This document shows, one piece after another, positions 25,350-35,619 of a stretch of 64,000 nt of DNA (the stretch's first letter is position 1; each line of letters starts with the position of its first letter). The notes beneath the pieces were generated by a model that worked only from the letters and a program-made list of their open reading frames with translations, was not told where the DNA came from and searched no databases. The translations under genes were made by a program, and so were the position numbers. Source of the DNA: Diabrotica undecimpunctata (taxonomy: Eukaryota; Arthropoda; Insecta; Coleoptera; Chrysomelidae); the NCBI RefSeq assembly GCF_040954645.1, contig NC_092808.1, positions 84,193,389 to 84,257,388 on the forward strand. Direction: 5' to 3'.

Positions 25350-25827
25350 CTATCTCATCGGATTAATGCAACACACAGTAATTCTTACGCCGGTTTCTCG
25401 GAAGATCACTTCAAGCATACTTCTGACAATCTTCCAATCCAGATTATCTAGTGCATGGCCTATCTTGGGTAAGGCCAAACTCTTGATGTCATAATTGCAC
25501 ACGATTTTCTTCAAATTAGTTAGAGCACGCCATATATCCTCGTAGCTTGCCCTGTCTGTATACGACTTCCTGGTCACCATATACAGCAAAGATCGAGGGC
25601 CATCTTCTAATCTCAGTATTCCATCTTCCAACTTTAGGCTGCTGATTTTTTAACTCGTCTAAACGACCGTACTTCTTATAAAATACAGATATGATTCCTT
25701 TAGTCATCTTAAGATCTTGGGCAACACAGTGGGCTAGAGAGACGTTATGCGGAACACTAAAAAGATCCTGCTGAACTTCTGTCGTTACGCCGAATCTAGC
25801 ACTCTTTCTCTCTGCGTAATTTGACAT
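25350..25827 (-). pseudogene. Macro-domain ORF, OARD1/TARG1-like, carried by Gypsy-B
   Basis: About 159 codons in two frames. The first (from the ATG at 25827 to about 25629) has 'QDLFSVPHNVSLAHCVAQDL' followed by MTKGI and YKKYG. The second (about 25631 to the stop at 25350) has 'LYMVTRKSYTDRASYE', 'LALPKIGHALDNLDW' and 'FRETGVRITV'. The order and motifs match single-domain macro proteins of the OARD1/TARG1 type, which bind ADP-ribose and remove it from acidic residues or O-acetyl-ADP-ribose. The Lys in TRK and the Asp in ALDNLDW sit where that family has its catalytic Lys and Asp; the usual GCGL is GHAL here. One indel near 25630 breaks the frame. It lies on the same strand as pol, overlaps the end of the pol-tail frame by about 43 bases in the -1 frame, and stops about 120 bp before the PPT. 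That is the slot where retroviruses and errantiviruses carry env. A separate host pseudogene that landed there is less likely because placement and strand fit the element exactly. Confidence 0.85.
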
Positions 25828-26009
25828 AAACTCATTAAAGCTTGGTCGCCGGTCATCTTTGATCTCATGTTGAAGGGTTCGGGCTTCTTCTGTTTTATTT
25901 GAGCCAGCATAAGTCGATTTATGTGAACTACTTTTGGTTTACCTTTGTCTTTGCAGTTTAGGAGACAAGCCACGACGACGTTGTGGATTATAGAGCCAAA
26001 CAAGATCAC
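25785..26009 (-). pseudogene. Gypsy-B pol tail
   Basis: The minus strand reads 'CKDKGKPKVVHINRLMLAQI', the typical end of gypsy integrase (a KPKVVHxxRL box). It then ends at 25785, overlapping the start of the macro ORF. A deletion and frameshift separate it from the upstream integrase frame that stops at 25939. The SH3-like part of integrase is therefore damaged. Confidence 0.8.
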
Positions 26010-26483
26010 CTACTTCATAGCTTTCATTCTTACATCGAGAATCATATTGATCTTTCATTCTGTTACTGGCTAACTGGATGTGTTGTCGGGCAAGTTCATT
26101 AATGTTGTTCATTCTTAACTTCAGGCAGTCGACATAATCTTCGCTTGAAACATGTTCTTCGGAAGGTCTGCAGCCAAACTCTAGGTCGCAGGGCAAACGA
26201 TCTTCACGACCTAACATCAGGCAGGTTGGAGTCTGGCCTGTAGTTTCATTTACGGCCGAGCGGTAGGCCATTAGGAATAAATGAATGTGCTGGTCCCAAT
26301 CTCTTTGATGTTCTGATACAACTTGGACAGGTGTTTACCCATCGTTCTGTTCATTCTCTCGACCATTCCATCTGATTGAGGATGCAGGGGTGTCGTTCTG
26401 GTCTTATTGACACCAATCAATTTACAAACGTTTTGGAAAAGGGTTGACTCGAAGTTTCGCCCTTGGTCGAAGTGGATCTCCAA
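25939..26483 (-). pseudogene. Gypsy-B integrase core and C-terminal part
   Basis: The frame at 26271-26483 starts with 'MEIHFDQGRNFES', which carries the second catalytic Asp, and then 'HPQSDGMVERMNRTMGK' with the catalytic Glu 36 residues later, so DD35E spacing is kept. The next frame (25939-26271) reads 'MAYRSAVNETTGQTP', 'MLGREDRLPCDLEF', 'QYDSRCKNESYEVGDLVWLY' and 'RRGLSPKLQ'. Frameshifts lie near 26480 and 26271. Confidence 0.88.
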
Positions 26484-28234
26484 GGGAACACCAAATCGGC
26501 TAAAGATAAATAATCCATGGCTACCAGGATATATTTATTTCCATCATTTGTCTCTGGAAGTGGACCTGCAATGTCGATTGCTACTCGTTCCACAGAACTA
26601 CCAACATTGTACTGTTTCATGGGTGCCCTCTTTTTACCAACTGGGCCATTACTGGTTGCACACCGTTGACATTTCCGGCACCATCTTCTTACATCATCTT
26701 TACAGTTCACCCAATAGAACCGTTCTCGAACCTTATGCAGAGTCTTCGTGATACCAAAGTGTCCACCTGATGCACTGTCATGCAACTGACGCAATACTTC
26801 TGACACTTTACTTTTATGTACAATCAACTGAAGCTTAGATTCTGTACCATCATCGTTTTCAAAGGTTCTATACAGAAGATCATCTTTTAGCACTATGCCA
26901 TTCCATTGTCTCCAGTAACACTTGACTTTTGGACTACATACACTAATGTCTTGCCAAGAAGGTCTTTCACTTCGACGCATCCAATCCGATACTCTTTTTA
27001 TACATGGATCATCTGCTTGAGCGTCTTGTAGCGGTTGAGGCTGCCATTGATCACTAATGACGGTGGTTCGTCTCACGGGGCAAAGTCGTTCTTCTAATTC
27101 AAGACAATGATTACGATTTGCACTGTATGGCCGTCTTGACTGAGCCTCAGCATTTGAATGACTTTTTCCAGCCCAGTGTTCGATTTGTTCTAGCTTTCTG
27201 ACTGTTGTATTATTTTCATGCAATTTACGACGAATTTGACGTACGTCGTTACCATTCCAACCTATGAGTTCACGTCTCTTCGGCATCATGTTACGAACTA
27301 CTTTCCGTACGATTTCCTCCAGACGTTTATTGTTTTGTACGTCGCCTTCTTCAATGGTTCTTACTCGATGGGTCCGTGAAGTTTGACTAGCTGTTTCATG
27401 TTCCAAGACAATAGCGAGCGCTTCATCTAGAACTTTCTGTCTTGATAGTCGTAAAGCTTTCTGTAATTCATTGTCTTTTAACCTATTGACCAAGATATCT
27501 ACAGAAATTTCTTCCAACATGTTGTTTGGTGCCTCTGGATAAGCTAACCGTACTATACGACCAATTTCTGCTTCAAACTCTTGCAAATTTTCACTTGCTC
27601 GTTGAATTCTATTTCTTAGTTGCGCCTTGTAGACTTGTTGCAGATGGGCATCTCCGTAACGTTTGTCTAATCGAGTAAACATGGTCTGGTAACATTTTTC
27701 TTGACCCTTAGGAATCGATCTTAGAATATCCGCAGCATCACCTCGTAAAGCAGCAGTCAAAGAAACAGATTTTTCCGGTTATGTCTAATGATTGGCTGTC
27801 GCAATAGCTTCAAATTGTCTAAGGTGTATGGACCAAGAGGACTTTCCATCAAATGGTGGCAATTTGAATCTCATATGATGTGTCGTTTCGTCTCTCGGTG
27901 ATTCTTCTTTCACTACCGGATCTAAGGCTACTGTATTAACTGGTGGTAGCACTTTCGTGTTAGTTATCATGGTCTCTAATTGTTTGATCTTCTCTTCTAC
28001 GTCTTCTATCTTGTTGTTTACATTTTTCTGTATCTTATCGAATATTCTTGAGACTTCTTTAAATTTCTTATTGTTCTGAATACATACTTCGTCGAATCTT
28101 CTAGACATAATTTCGAATTTCTCGTCGTTTTGTCTAGCTGCTTCTTCAATAATTTGAGACGTTTCATCGAATCTTTCATTATTCTTTCTAGAAGATTCTT
28201 CAATTTTGTTAGAAGTTTCTTCAATCATTTGCAA
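26417..28234 (-). pseudogene. gag-pol: Gypsy-B gag fused by deletion to RNase H end and integrase
   Basis: Gag starts near 28234 with a Glu/Lys/Asn coiled coil ('RKNNERFDETSQIIEE' and similar units). It then reads 'FKLPPFDGKSSWSIHLRQFE', a typical gypsy Gag block. Two nonsense codons follow ATANH at 27785 and just after. The same frame continues with 'MTAALRGDAADILRSIP', 'MFTRLDKRYGDAHLQQVY' and 'LRNRIQRASENLQEFEAEI' (capsid-like). At about residue 195 of this part (near 27175) it passes without a frame break into 'AGKSHSNAEAQSRRP', the end of RNase H. It goes on to the integrase zinc site (H327, H334, C361, C364) and first catalytic Asp in 'VAIDIAGPLPE' (D396). Protease, RT and most of RNase H are absent. 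Confidence 0.9.
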
Positions 28235-28581
28235 AACGTATTTTATTTTCGTTAAAACTGCTTCTTCTGCTGACTGGAACTAGAATGTCTCTGGGTCTTC
28301 TTCATTCTTGTTGAGAACAGTCTTTAGTCATTCTTGGAGTATCTTTTTGGACCCGATGCAGTCTTCATCGAGTTCTTCTAGTTGCTCACGCAACTGTTTC
28401 ACTGAAAGTTCTACTAGCAGCATCTTTGGTCAGGTACACACGTACTTTTTTAAATGTTCTTTCATACAAAGATCACTACCGAACTACGCGGGTGTTCCCG
28501 ACGAACAATACTTTTTAAAAGTTTAAAAGTCTTTTTCAAAAGTCACTGCTGAATTTATTTTTTAAATAAATAATTAATTGT

Positions 28582-28600
28582 CCTCACACTGTGATACCAA
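28582..28600 (-). promoter_or_regulatory. Gypsy-B primer-binding site region
   Basis: After the 5' LTR (minus strand) comes gt then TGGTATCACAGTGTGAGG. TGG is suitably placed to pair with a tRNA CCA end. I do not assign the tRNA. Confidence 0.65.
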
Positions 28601-28601
28601 C

Positions 28602-28708
28602 TGTAGCCTTTTTAAATAAAACGAGCGGTTCGAATTTATATAAATATATTTATTTGTAAGTTTACAGTTCGGTACTCTCTTATCAACTAAACTAACTCAT
28701 AATATCGT

Positions 28709-28784
<76 letters not shown>

Positions 28785-28942
28785 CCAAGAAAAGTATTAT
28801 TCTAGAATAATCTAAAGTAGTCCCACCTCTAATTCGCCTACGTGACGAGTTGTTCTCTCTCGCACTCGATACCGCTGGAAAGTTCTAGTCGTTTTGGAGA
28901 TGCAACCGTTACATGGGCCACGCCGAATGCATGTTCGTAACG
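28602..28942 (-). repeat. Gypsy-B 5' LTR (right copy), with (TA)n expansion
   Basis: 341 bp, plus-strand start tgtagcc and end cgtaacg. It is longer than the left copy because a short tatatata in the left LTR has expanded to about 68 bp of TA here (28712-28779). Confidence 0.9.
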
Positions 28943-28946
28943 TTAA

Positions 28947-29442
28947 TAATACTCCCATTCCTATAAAACCAGTTGTCAAATACTTGGGATTGCACCTGAA
29001 TGAAGAACTTACATGGACAAGGCACATTAAAACTAAACGGAAACAACTAGATCTTAAACTAAAAAATATGAACTGGTTATTTAACAAACGGTCTCAGTTA
29101 TCACTTGAAAATAAACTGCTTCTGTACAAAGCTATACTTATACCAGTTTGGGCATATGGAATAGAACTATGGGACTGTAGTAAACCTTCAAATACGAAGA
29201 TACTTCAAACATTCCAATCCAAAATACTCCGTATGCTAAGTAAAGCTCCATGGTATGTATCGAACCAAACACTTTACAATGATCTGGACATCCCATTACT
29301 TAATGACATAATAAAGAATCACTCAATAAAATATAAAAATCGCACCGCTTATCAAAACAAAGAACTGATAAATAACTTATTCACCCAACCACTTGCTGAA
29401 AGAATATTGAAGATAGTATGGCCAGAAGACCTACCGCAATAA
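28947..29442 (+). pseudogene. Jockey ORF2 C-terminal part
   Basis: Continuation of the Jockey ORF after Gypsy-B. It reads 'VVKYLGLHLNEELTW' near 28975, 'KLLLYKAILIPVWAYGIEL' near 29115 and 'FQSKILRMLSKAPWYVSN' near 29210, and ends PEDLPQ and stop at 29442. These are typical thumb and C-terminal Jockey motifs. This part is free of stops. Confidence 0.9.
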
Positions 29443-29560
29443 TACTTAGAGAACCGTCACTGGACGGTACCTAACTCATGTTAATTTACTTACAGACTAT
29501 TTACTTATTACTCTGTGTATAGGGTAGATTGTAAACATGCAATGTAACAATAAAAAAAAT

Positions 29561-30125
29561 ATTAAAACAAATTAAAGTATTGGCAGATTATAAAACATAC
29601 AAAAACCTGATGACGTAAATAAAAAAAATTAGTATTATTAGTCGGATTATTTGAACGCAAAAGATTTTAAATCGACATATTTAGATATATTCTAGATTAT
29701 ATGTTGATGCTGCTAGTGTCGAATATACATCTTATTTTTCTTGATTTTATATTTCAGTTTTAGTATTTTATGTGGTATTTTATTATTACGCTCCATCTCT
29801 TTGCTGAATTTTATTTCGACGGTGAAGTGAATAATAAATGACATGAATTTTTTACGTCATAAAAATATATCGTTTCCCGGCAAGCAGCGCTTCACTTGAA
29901 GAAAAATATAAAGTAACTAAACATTTCAGTAGTCAACTCATACATGATAAATTAGGTTAATGCATTTTATATATTCAAAATATTGCAAATATTCAGGTTC
30001 AGCATTTACAAAAGAGAATGTACAAAATACAATTTTAAAAACAAAAGACGAGAAACACTGAAGATACACTGACCCAGAAAATATACATGGTGAATTGTGA
30101 AAAACTTTTTGATAAAAAAATTAGG
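29561..30125. other. No recognisable feature
   Basis: A+T-rich spacer after the Jockey 3' end. Nothing recognised. Confidence 0.5.
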
Positions 30126-31049
30126 TACTGAATGGCAAAAAAAGTGGCCACCCTATAAATATCCAAAAATAAACATTCATTGGAAGTTTTATGCACTATT
30201 TCATACTGCATCTCAATTTAAAAATTTTTAATTCGATCATGTATGCTTGATTTTGACAGTTTTGACATTTAAGTTGTTTTCTGTAGTCGCTGTTTATCTT
30301 CTAAGTTAAAAACATTTAATTAAACAGTAGTTTATCTTTTCAAACATGGATTTCGACTAAGTGGATAATTAAGATATGGTGTTATCTATAATAGATGTCA
30401 TGGTTTGGGCTGGAATTTCATTGAAACTTATTTTGATCAATGGCCCCCTGAATACTCATTGGTATATAGAGGATGTTTTGGCAGAAGCAGCAGTTCCATT
30501 TGGTCCATCTATTGGGCCAATTTCGTCTTTATGCATGATAATGCACTGCCGCATATTGCAAGAATCGTGACAACTGACTTGGGGGAAATAGAAATTATTA
30601 CTCTAGAATGGCCAGCGTGCATCCCTGGTCTGAATATCATCGAACATCTGTAGGATGAACTTCATCGTAGGGTAAGAAGTTGACCAGACCAGCCAGACAG
30701 TCTTGCAGAACTTCAAAACATGCTTCGTGAAGAATATCAATGTATTCCTCATGATTTTATTCTAAATTTGTTTCTTTTTCTTCCAAATTGTATGTATACG
30801 GTTTACATACATTAATGTTGTTTAAGTTCACTCGCAATTTTTAGTTTTTGTAATTCGTTTAGATATTACACTATTTTCTTTTGTAGCCTTATAATTAAAT
30901 AAATTATGCTAAGGAATCAAGTAGTACTTCCCATTTTTTGTTTAAAAAATGAAAGGTGTTGAGTATATGATATGAAACAGTGCATAAAACTTCCAATGAA
31001 TTTTTAGTTTTGGAAATTTTTAGTGTGGCCACTTTTTTACCGGTCAGTG
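30126..31049 (+). mobile_element. Tc1-like element, internally deleted
   Basis: A 0.92-kb unit with long terminal inverted repeats of roughly 85 bp. The left end reads ctgaatggcaaaaaaagtgg and the right end is the imperfect inverse (ctgaccggtaaaaaagtgg). Further inside both arms contain cattggaagttttatgcact. TA flanks the left end. A full Tc1-like element is about 1.6 kb, so roughly the 5' half of the transposase gene is missing. Confidence 0.85.
30376..30770 (+). pseudogene. Tc1-like transposase, C-terminal half
   Basis: The plus strand reads 'VMVWAGISLKLILINGPL' and 'YIEDVLAEAAVPFGPSIGP' in one frame. It then reads 'FVFMHDNALPHIARIV' with the second catalytic Asp, and 'EWPACIPGLNIIEHL' with the last acidic residue (Glu), in another. 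The continuation is 'DELHRRV' after a stop. This is the DDE_3 core of Tc1 transposases. The N-terminal DNA-binding part and the first catalytic Asp are missing. Confidence 0.88.
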
Positions 31050-31209
31050 TCTAAACATCCTTAACAGTATTAAGTAATTTTATTTAAATTGCCAAAATTA
31101 ACACTTATGTCCTTTCAGAAGAGCGAAAAAGATTTTATATTTGACGAAAGTCCAAAATTATATCCAGAGACCTGGTAAAATGACAATTCAGAATTATACA
31201 AAGGCACTT

Positions 31210-31425
31210 CAAAAGATGCATTAGTCTCAGAAGACAAGAAATATGAGTTGGCCGAATCAACCTTTATCCCTATTTAAAAAAGGATTAATATCCATATGCA
31301 GCAATTACAGAACCATTGCCGTCATTCCTTACACAAGCAAAATCCTGCTACATATAATTAAACGGCTAAAGAACATTTTAAATCCAGAGATAGCCAATGA
31401 ACAATGCGGATATATTTCTAAAATA
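31210..31425 (+). pseudogene. LINE reverse transcriptase snippet
   Basis: The plus strand reads 'SNYRTIAVIPYTSKILLHII' and 'LNPEIANEQCGYI', which is RT finger/palm sequence (NYRxIALxPxxSK...EQAGF) of EN/RT LINEs. It is cut off after the GY(F) block. Confidence 0.75.
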
Positions 31426-31599
31426 ACTCCTGGTTGTTTTTTGCAGTACTTGAGCACAATGAGCGGATATCCTGCTAATATGGATTTTGGCACGTTCTTT
31501 ATCAAGTGTTCTTTCCCAGTGGGAGTTACGTCCTTTTCAGATAGCTGCTTTTTTCGGTCGAGGACGGTATTTTTCGACAGTCTTACAATGGTGGATCTG

Positions 31600-31880
31600 G
31601 ACCAAAGAATTTTGAAGCCATTGACTGAGAGCAGTCTACTGAGATCATTCAGCGCCAAGTCTGTTGATCATACTAGCTAAAATACATATTGATGATCTCT
31701 GAATGGTTTATTCTTTAGCACTTTGTTTCTGATATACATACCTACTAGTCTTTCGAGCATTTTTGCGGGGAAATAGGATAGGCTTATTAGTCTGTATGAC
31801 TTTGGCATTTAGTCCATTATCCTAATAAGCTTTGGTATATAGGTAACATTTTTTTACCATGCAAATGGAAGGTGTCTTTA
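31600..31880 (-). pseudogene. LINE RT snippet of another family
   Basis: The minus strand reads 'YRLISLSYFPAKMLERLVG' and 'YIRNKVLKNKPFRDHQY', then STDLALNDL. This matches the RPISLSSFLLKxxERLVD...HQHAYQxGKSTxxAL block of R1/LOA-like or related RTs. The 3'-ward part (31425-31600) carries an open frame of unknown identity that does not look like RT. Confidence 0.6.
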
Positions 31881-34800
31881 AGCTAAACAAGCTTAGACAG
31901 TCTACGTAATGGTATCCATTATTTACTTAAAGGAGCTTCTGAGTATGCATTTATAGCTTTCTAATTCTCCCTTACTCGAATTTTTAAACTTTGAAACCCC
32001 CAGAGTTGGAGTGATAAGATTTAATTAATTGGTCGTCTGTAATCGGAAAAAGAAAGGTTTTCTGATGCATGCCAATACTTTATGATATCATATATTTTGC
32101 CACTGTAGAGTGTCACGTCCAGGACTTCCCTTCAACTGGCTGTGACAAAAGTAGATTTATTTCCCATATAGTCAATTTATAACCCTGTACTTAAAACAAA
32201 TTGTAAAAAAAGACTCATCTCTACTATTGATATTTGTACTTCTTTACAACAAATGTCTAGATAACAGTATTACTTTACTATTCTCCTTTTAGCTATTGGC
32301 AATTATATCCTGTATTGTGCCTGGAAATATTGTGCATGCAATTATATCCTTCTCATCTTCTGTAAACTGGACAGCAAACATTAATTGTCCTGCTTCGTAG
32401 ATACGTTTTGGATACCTGTAACAAAACAGAATTAGTTTACAATTTACCCCGTTGCCCGACACTACGCCAGCTCGGGGTTTTGCCCCAAAAGAATTATATA
32501 ATTATAATATAAATTATATATTATATAATTATATAAAAATTATATTATGTAAAGCTAAATGTAAGCCTTCTTTGTTCAACCTTTTGCACATCACAGCCGA
32601 TGTAGCCTTGGCGTGTTAAAGGTTTACACCTTTAGGCTACCACCTACCAACTCCGTGAAGACTACTGATCTACATTACTCGAGACCTTCACCACCTTCAT
32701 GGCTATGGCTGCTCTTTCAGTGGCATCTAGCCGTTTGATTGGCCTAGCACCAACTCTAATACTGATGGTAAGGTCTTTGTTTCTAAAACTTCCAGTCTTA
32801 TTACCTTAACAGCCCTCCTCAGGCTTAGTTCCGTTAGAAAAATCTTTTATACTTTGAGTTTGACTCTTTATCTTCTTAATGGGCTTTGGACTCCATAGAA
32901 GAAATACACACCTGACCTGACCTTTTTCCGAAGAAGTTTTTCATCAATATATAATTAAATATTAAGTTTACGGTTACTAATCTATAATCAGCTTAATACC
33001 CGCTCAGTCTATAACCTCACCCCATTTTTATCTGCAAGATATACATTGCTTAGGGATTTTGCTCTCGTCCTTGGCATAGAATATTGCTTTCCAGGGTTTT
33101 AAAGTAGTAACTACTTTCTTTAGATAGTGTCCACTAGCACTATCTTGACAACTTATTATTGTTTTCACAGCATTCAGATTTATTTGTTTGATCTGAATAC
33201 CAAAACGGAATCAGCTACACAATACTTTGATGTTAAGTAGTACCTTATGAGTGCCAAAAGCACCGTCCGAGACTGGAACTAAGCCTAAATTCGAACACTA
33301 CATAATTCCCAATAAAAGAGTAGAGCTGGCCAAGCACATGGTAAAATGTGTAATAAACTGACATGCTCCACTAGAAATTAAATATTATGAAACACAAGGA
33401 CGAATCAGCTCAGAACAATAACAAGTTTTCTTACAAAACGTTTCCTTCAAAAATATATGGTACCAATATACTAGACCTTTACACTCCTGTATATGAATAA
33501 ATAAAAGGTCTGCAATGATTTTCGCCGATGAGAAAATTGTGGTTCTTGTGATTTTTTTTATTTCACCTTTAATTTTCACTTTAATTCCTCTTTTCCATCA
33601 ATTATCTTAATGGATATATTTAGATTATTACCGCTAATTGCTTCACATTCGTATACCTTTAAGTTTCTGGCACAATAGATAATTCTCTAAAATTGAATTT
33701 CCAAAACGTTCTCTGAAGAATGCTAATAAAGTTTTTCTTTCTAAAAAATCTGATGGATTTACTTTTTAGTTCCAAAACTTACCTTACTATCAATGGCAAC
33801 TGGCTTTGAACAGTTTTTTATATAATTATATATCTACTCTGAAATCAAATAAAATAATCTCTTTTTTAGTATAATCGGGTAACGCAAACTATTCAGGACC
33901 ATTCTGGTGGTCATATAATAGAATATTAGGGATTATTCTAGTAAAAGTAGTAATATTAAGAAAACGTGGTTTTTGTTGTAATCATCTCTACGGAAGTTAT
34001 GGAATCAATTTGAACTTATATGCTATAGTTAAGCTTATTTCCAATACAAATACAAATGTAAAAATTGTCAAAAATAAATAAGACGTATTTATTTTAAAAG
34101 TCTAAATTTTACATGATTTAATTTTATAAAAGGTTTAGTATTATTAATATTTTCTTCTACACAATCATCTGTAATATGCAAACCTCTTTCTTTAATTCTC
34201 CTCGATGAAATAGATTTTCTTCGTTAGTCATGTTATTGTAAATGAAAACTCTGCTATAATATTTTAAATGGGATTCTACTTTTTGAATCTACATTTTGAA
34301 AGTTTTGTAATTTTTGTTTTAAGAAATCGTTTACATTTTTTATGATTATCGAATTCTGAGAAAATATTTCATAATATCCTTGGGACTTAGTTGACATTTT
34401 TTTAAATGTTCAAATATATGGTCCAGTGACATAATATTGTGTTCTTTTATTGCAAAAATCGGATGCATTTTGTTAAAAAGAAGCATAAATACTATGACTC
34501 AGAAAAAATTTTATTCTGACCTGAACATGACTTGAGGAATGGTTTTAATATATGTGGTCTTGTTGTAGGTATAGGGTACTTAGTTTAAATTATCTGTAGA
34601 TATGGGCTAAATTAGAACAAACATTATTCTAATAATTCTAGTAATAAGACTTATTACCAATTTAACATTGTAATAAAACGCTTTGTGTTTTCCTTGTTCT
34701 ATGTTGTTGCAATAAGTACGAAAGTTAGGTTGGACAGACACATTTGCCACAAATAATACACATCAGAAATACTTATTTTTGGTAGTCCTTGATTTTGTTG

Positions 34801-35574
34801 CATATAAATCGTACTTTATGGACTCCTTAAGGTTCTTCTTGTATTAAAAATTCATAAAATTTCTTTGCTCGCAACTTGTGTAATTTTAGTACTGTAGACG
34901 ATAATGAAATAATTATATTACTATATTTGTGGAACTTTTAAACTTGTTGCTTTTATATTAAAAGAAAAAGCCCAAACATTACTTTGTAGTTTAATAAATC
35001 TTAGGTTAGAATATCTTTCTAAATATTTTATATTATGCTAAAGCATTCATGGAATTCAAAATATCATACCATACCCTATACAACTTTTGATCGGCACTTG
35101 AATGGTAAATAATAGAGAATACTTTTATTTCTACCATAACGGTTACTTCTAGTATAGACTAAAGTTTAGTAAAGTTTTATAGACTTGTTAACTTATCTTT
35201 TATTTCTTAAGTAGTATTAGTGTTTCTAAGTTATATTCTAGCGCCATCCCCTTTCTAGCCATCAAAACCGCATGTTTTTGAAAATAAGATAGTACCTACT
35301 TATAGCTTAAGATCCCACTACATTCATAAGTAGTTAATTAACCTCACATTTTTACATACATTTACATACTTACATTGAGAAAATATATTGATAATAAGGT
35401 TCCAGTCAAAAAGTGGTGGCAAATGTTTTTAATTCAATTAATAATAATTAATTTTGAATAAAATTTTTATTTCATTCATTTATGTTTTAAATAAAATACG
35501 CTACTCGTGACGTATGTGCATGTTTCTTATATCAATTTAAAGCTAATGTGTTGAATGTATTCTCAATGTATTGT
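31881..35574. other. No recognisable feature
   Basis: About 3.7 kb. Near 32490-32545 there is a self-complementary AT-rich run of attatata-type sequence. Near 32440-32930 there is a less AT-rich block that could be an unrecognised repeat, but I see no tRNA-like box or ORF to support a call. Confidence 0.45.
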
Positions 35575-35610
35575 CCTAATTTTAAATTTATGTAAAAATT
35601 TAAAATTAGG
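35575..35610. repeat. Perfect 15-bp inverted repeat, 6-nt loop
   Basis: Arms cctaattttaaattt (35575-35589) and aaatttaaaattagg (35596-35610), loop atgtaa. It sits exactly at the 5' boundary of the LINE that follows. Confidence 0.85.
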
Positions 35611-35619
35611 ATGAAGGAT

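Larger units (their letters stand above)
24945..28942 (-). mobile_element. Gypsy-B: deleted Ty3/gypsy element with a macro-domain ORF
   Basis: A 4.0-kb LTR element on the minus strand. Order from its 5' end: LTR (right), PBS, gag with coiled coil and capsid region, an internal deletion that removes protease, RT and most of RNase H, integrase, a macro-domain ORF, PPT and LTR (left). It lies inside a Jockey LINE with a TTAA duplication. The two LTRs differ by roughly 6% by eye plus a (TA)n expansion, so it is clearly older than Gypsy-1. This copy is non-autonomous. Confidence 0.9.
23380..29560 (+). mobile_element. Jockey-type LINE, split by Gypsy-B
   Basis: ORF2 parts lie at 23463-24944 and 28947-29442, with a 3' UTR to about 29560 ending in an A-rich run after aataaaa. 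Gypsy-B occupies 24945-28942. Removing it with one TTAA copy lets the Jockey frame run directly across the junction (VYIN followed by NTPIP). The endonuclease domain is missing, so this Jockey copy was already 5'-truncated or eroded. Confidence 0.88.

Noticed and set aside
31329..31658. 109-codon minus-strand ORF as a gene
   Set aside because: One end reads as a LINE RT block; the remaining part has no motif I can name and is probably decayed element sequence.
33385..33579. 64-codon minus-strand ORF in the 31.9-35.6 kb gap
   Set aside because: Cys/aromatic composition typical of chance A+T-rich translation; no family motif and no context.
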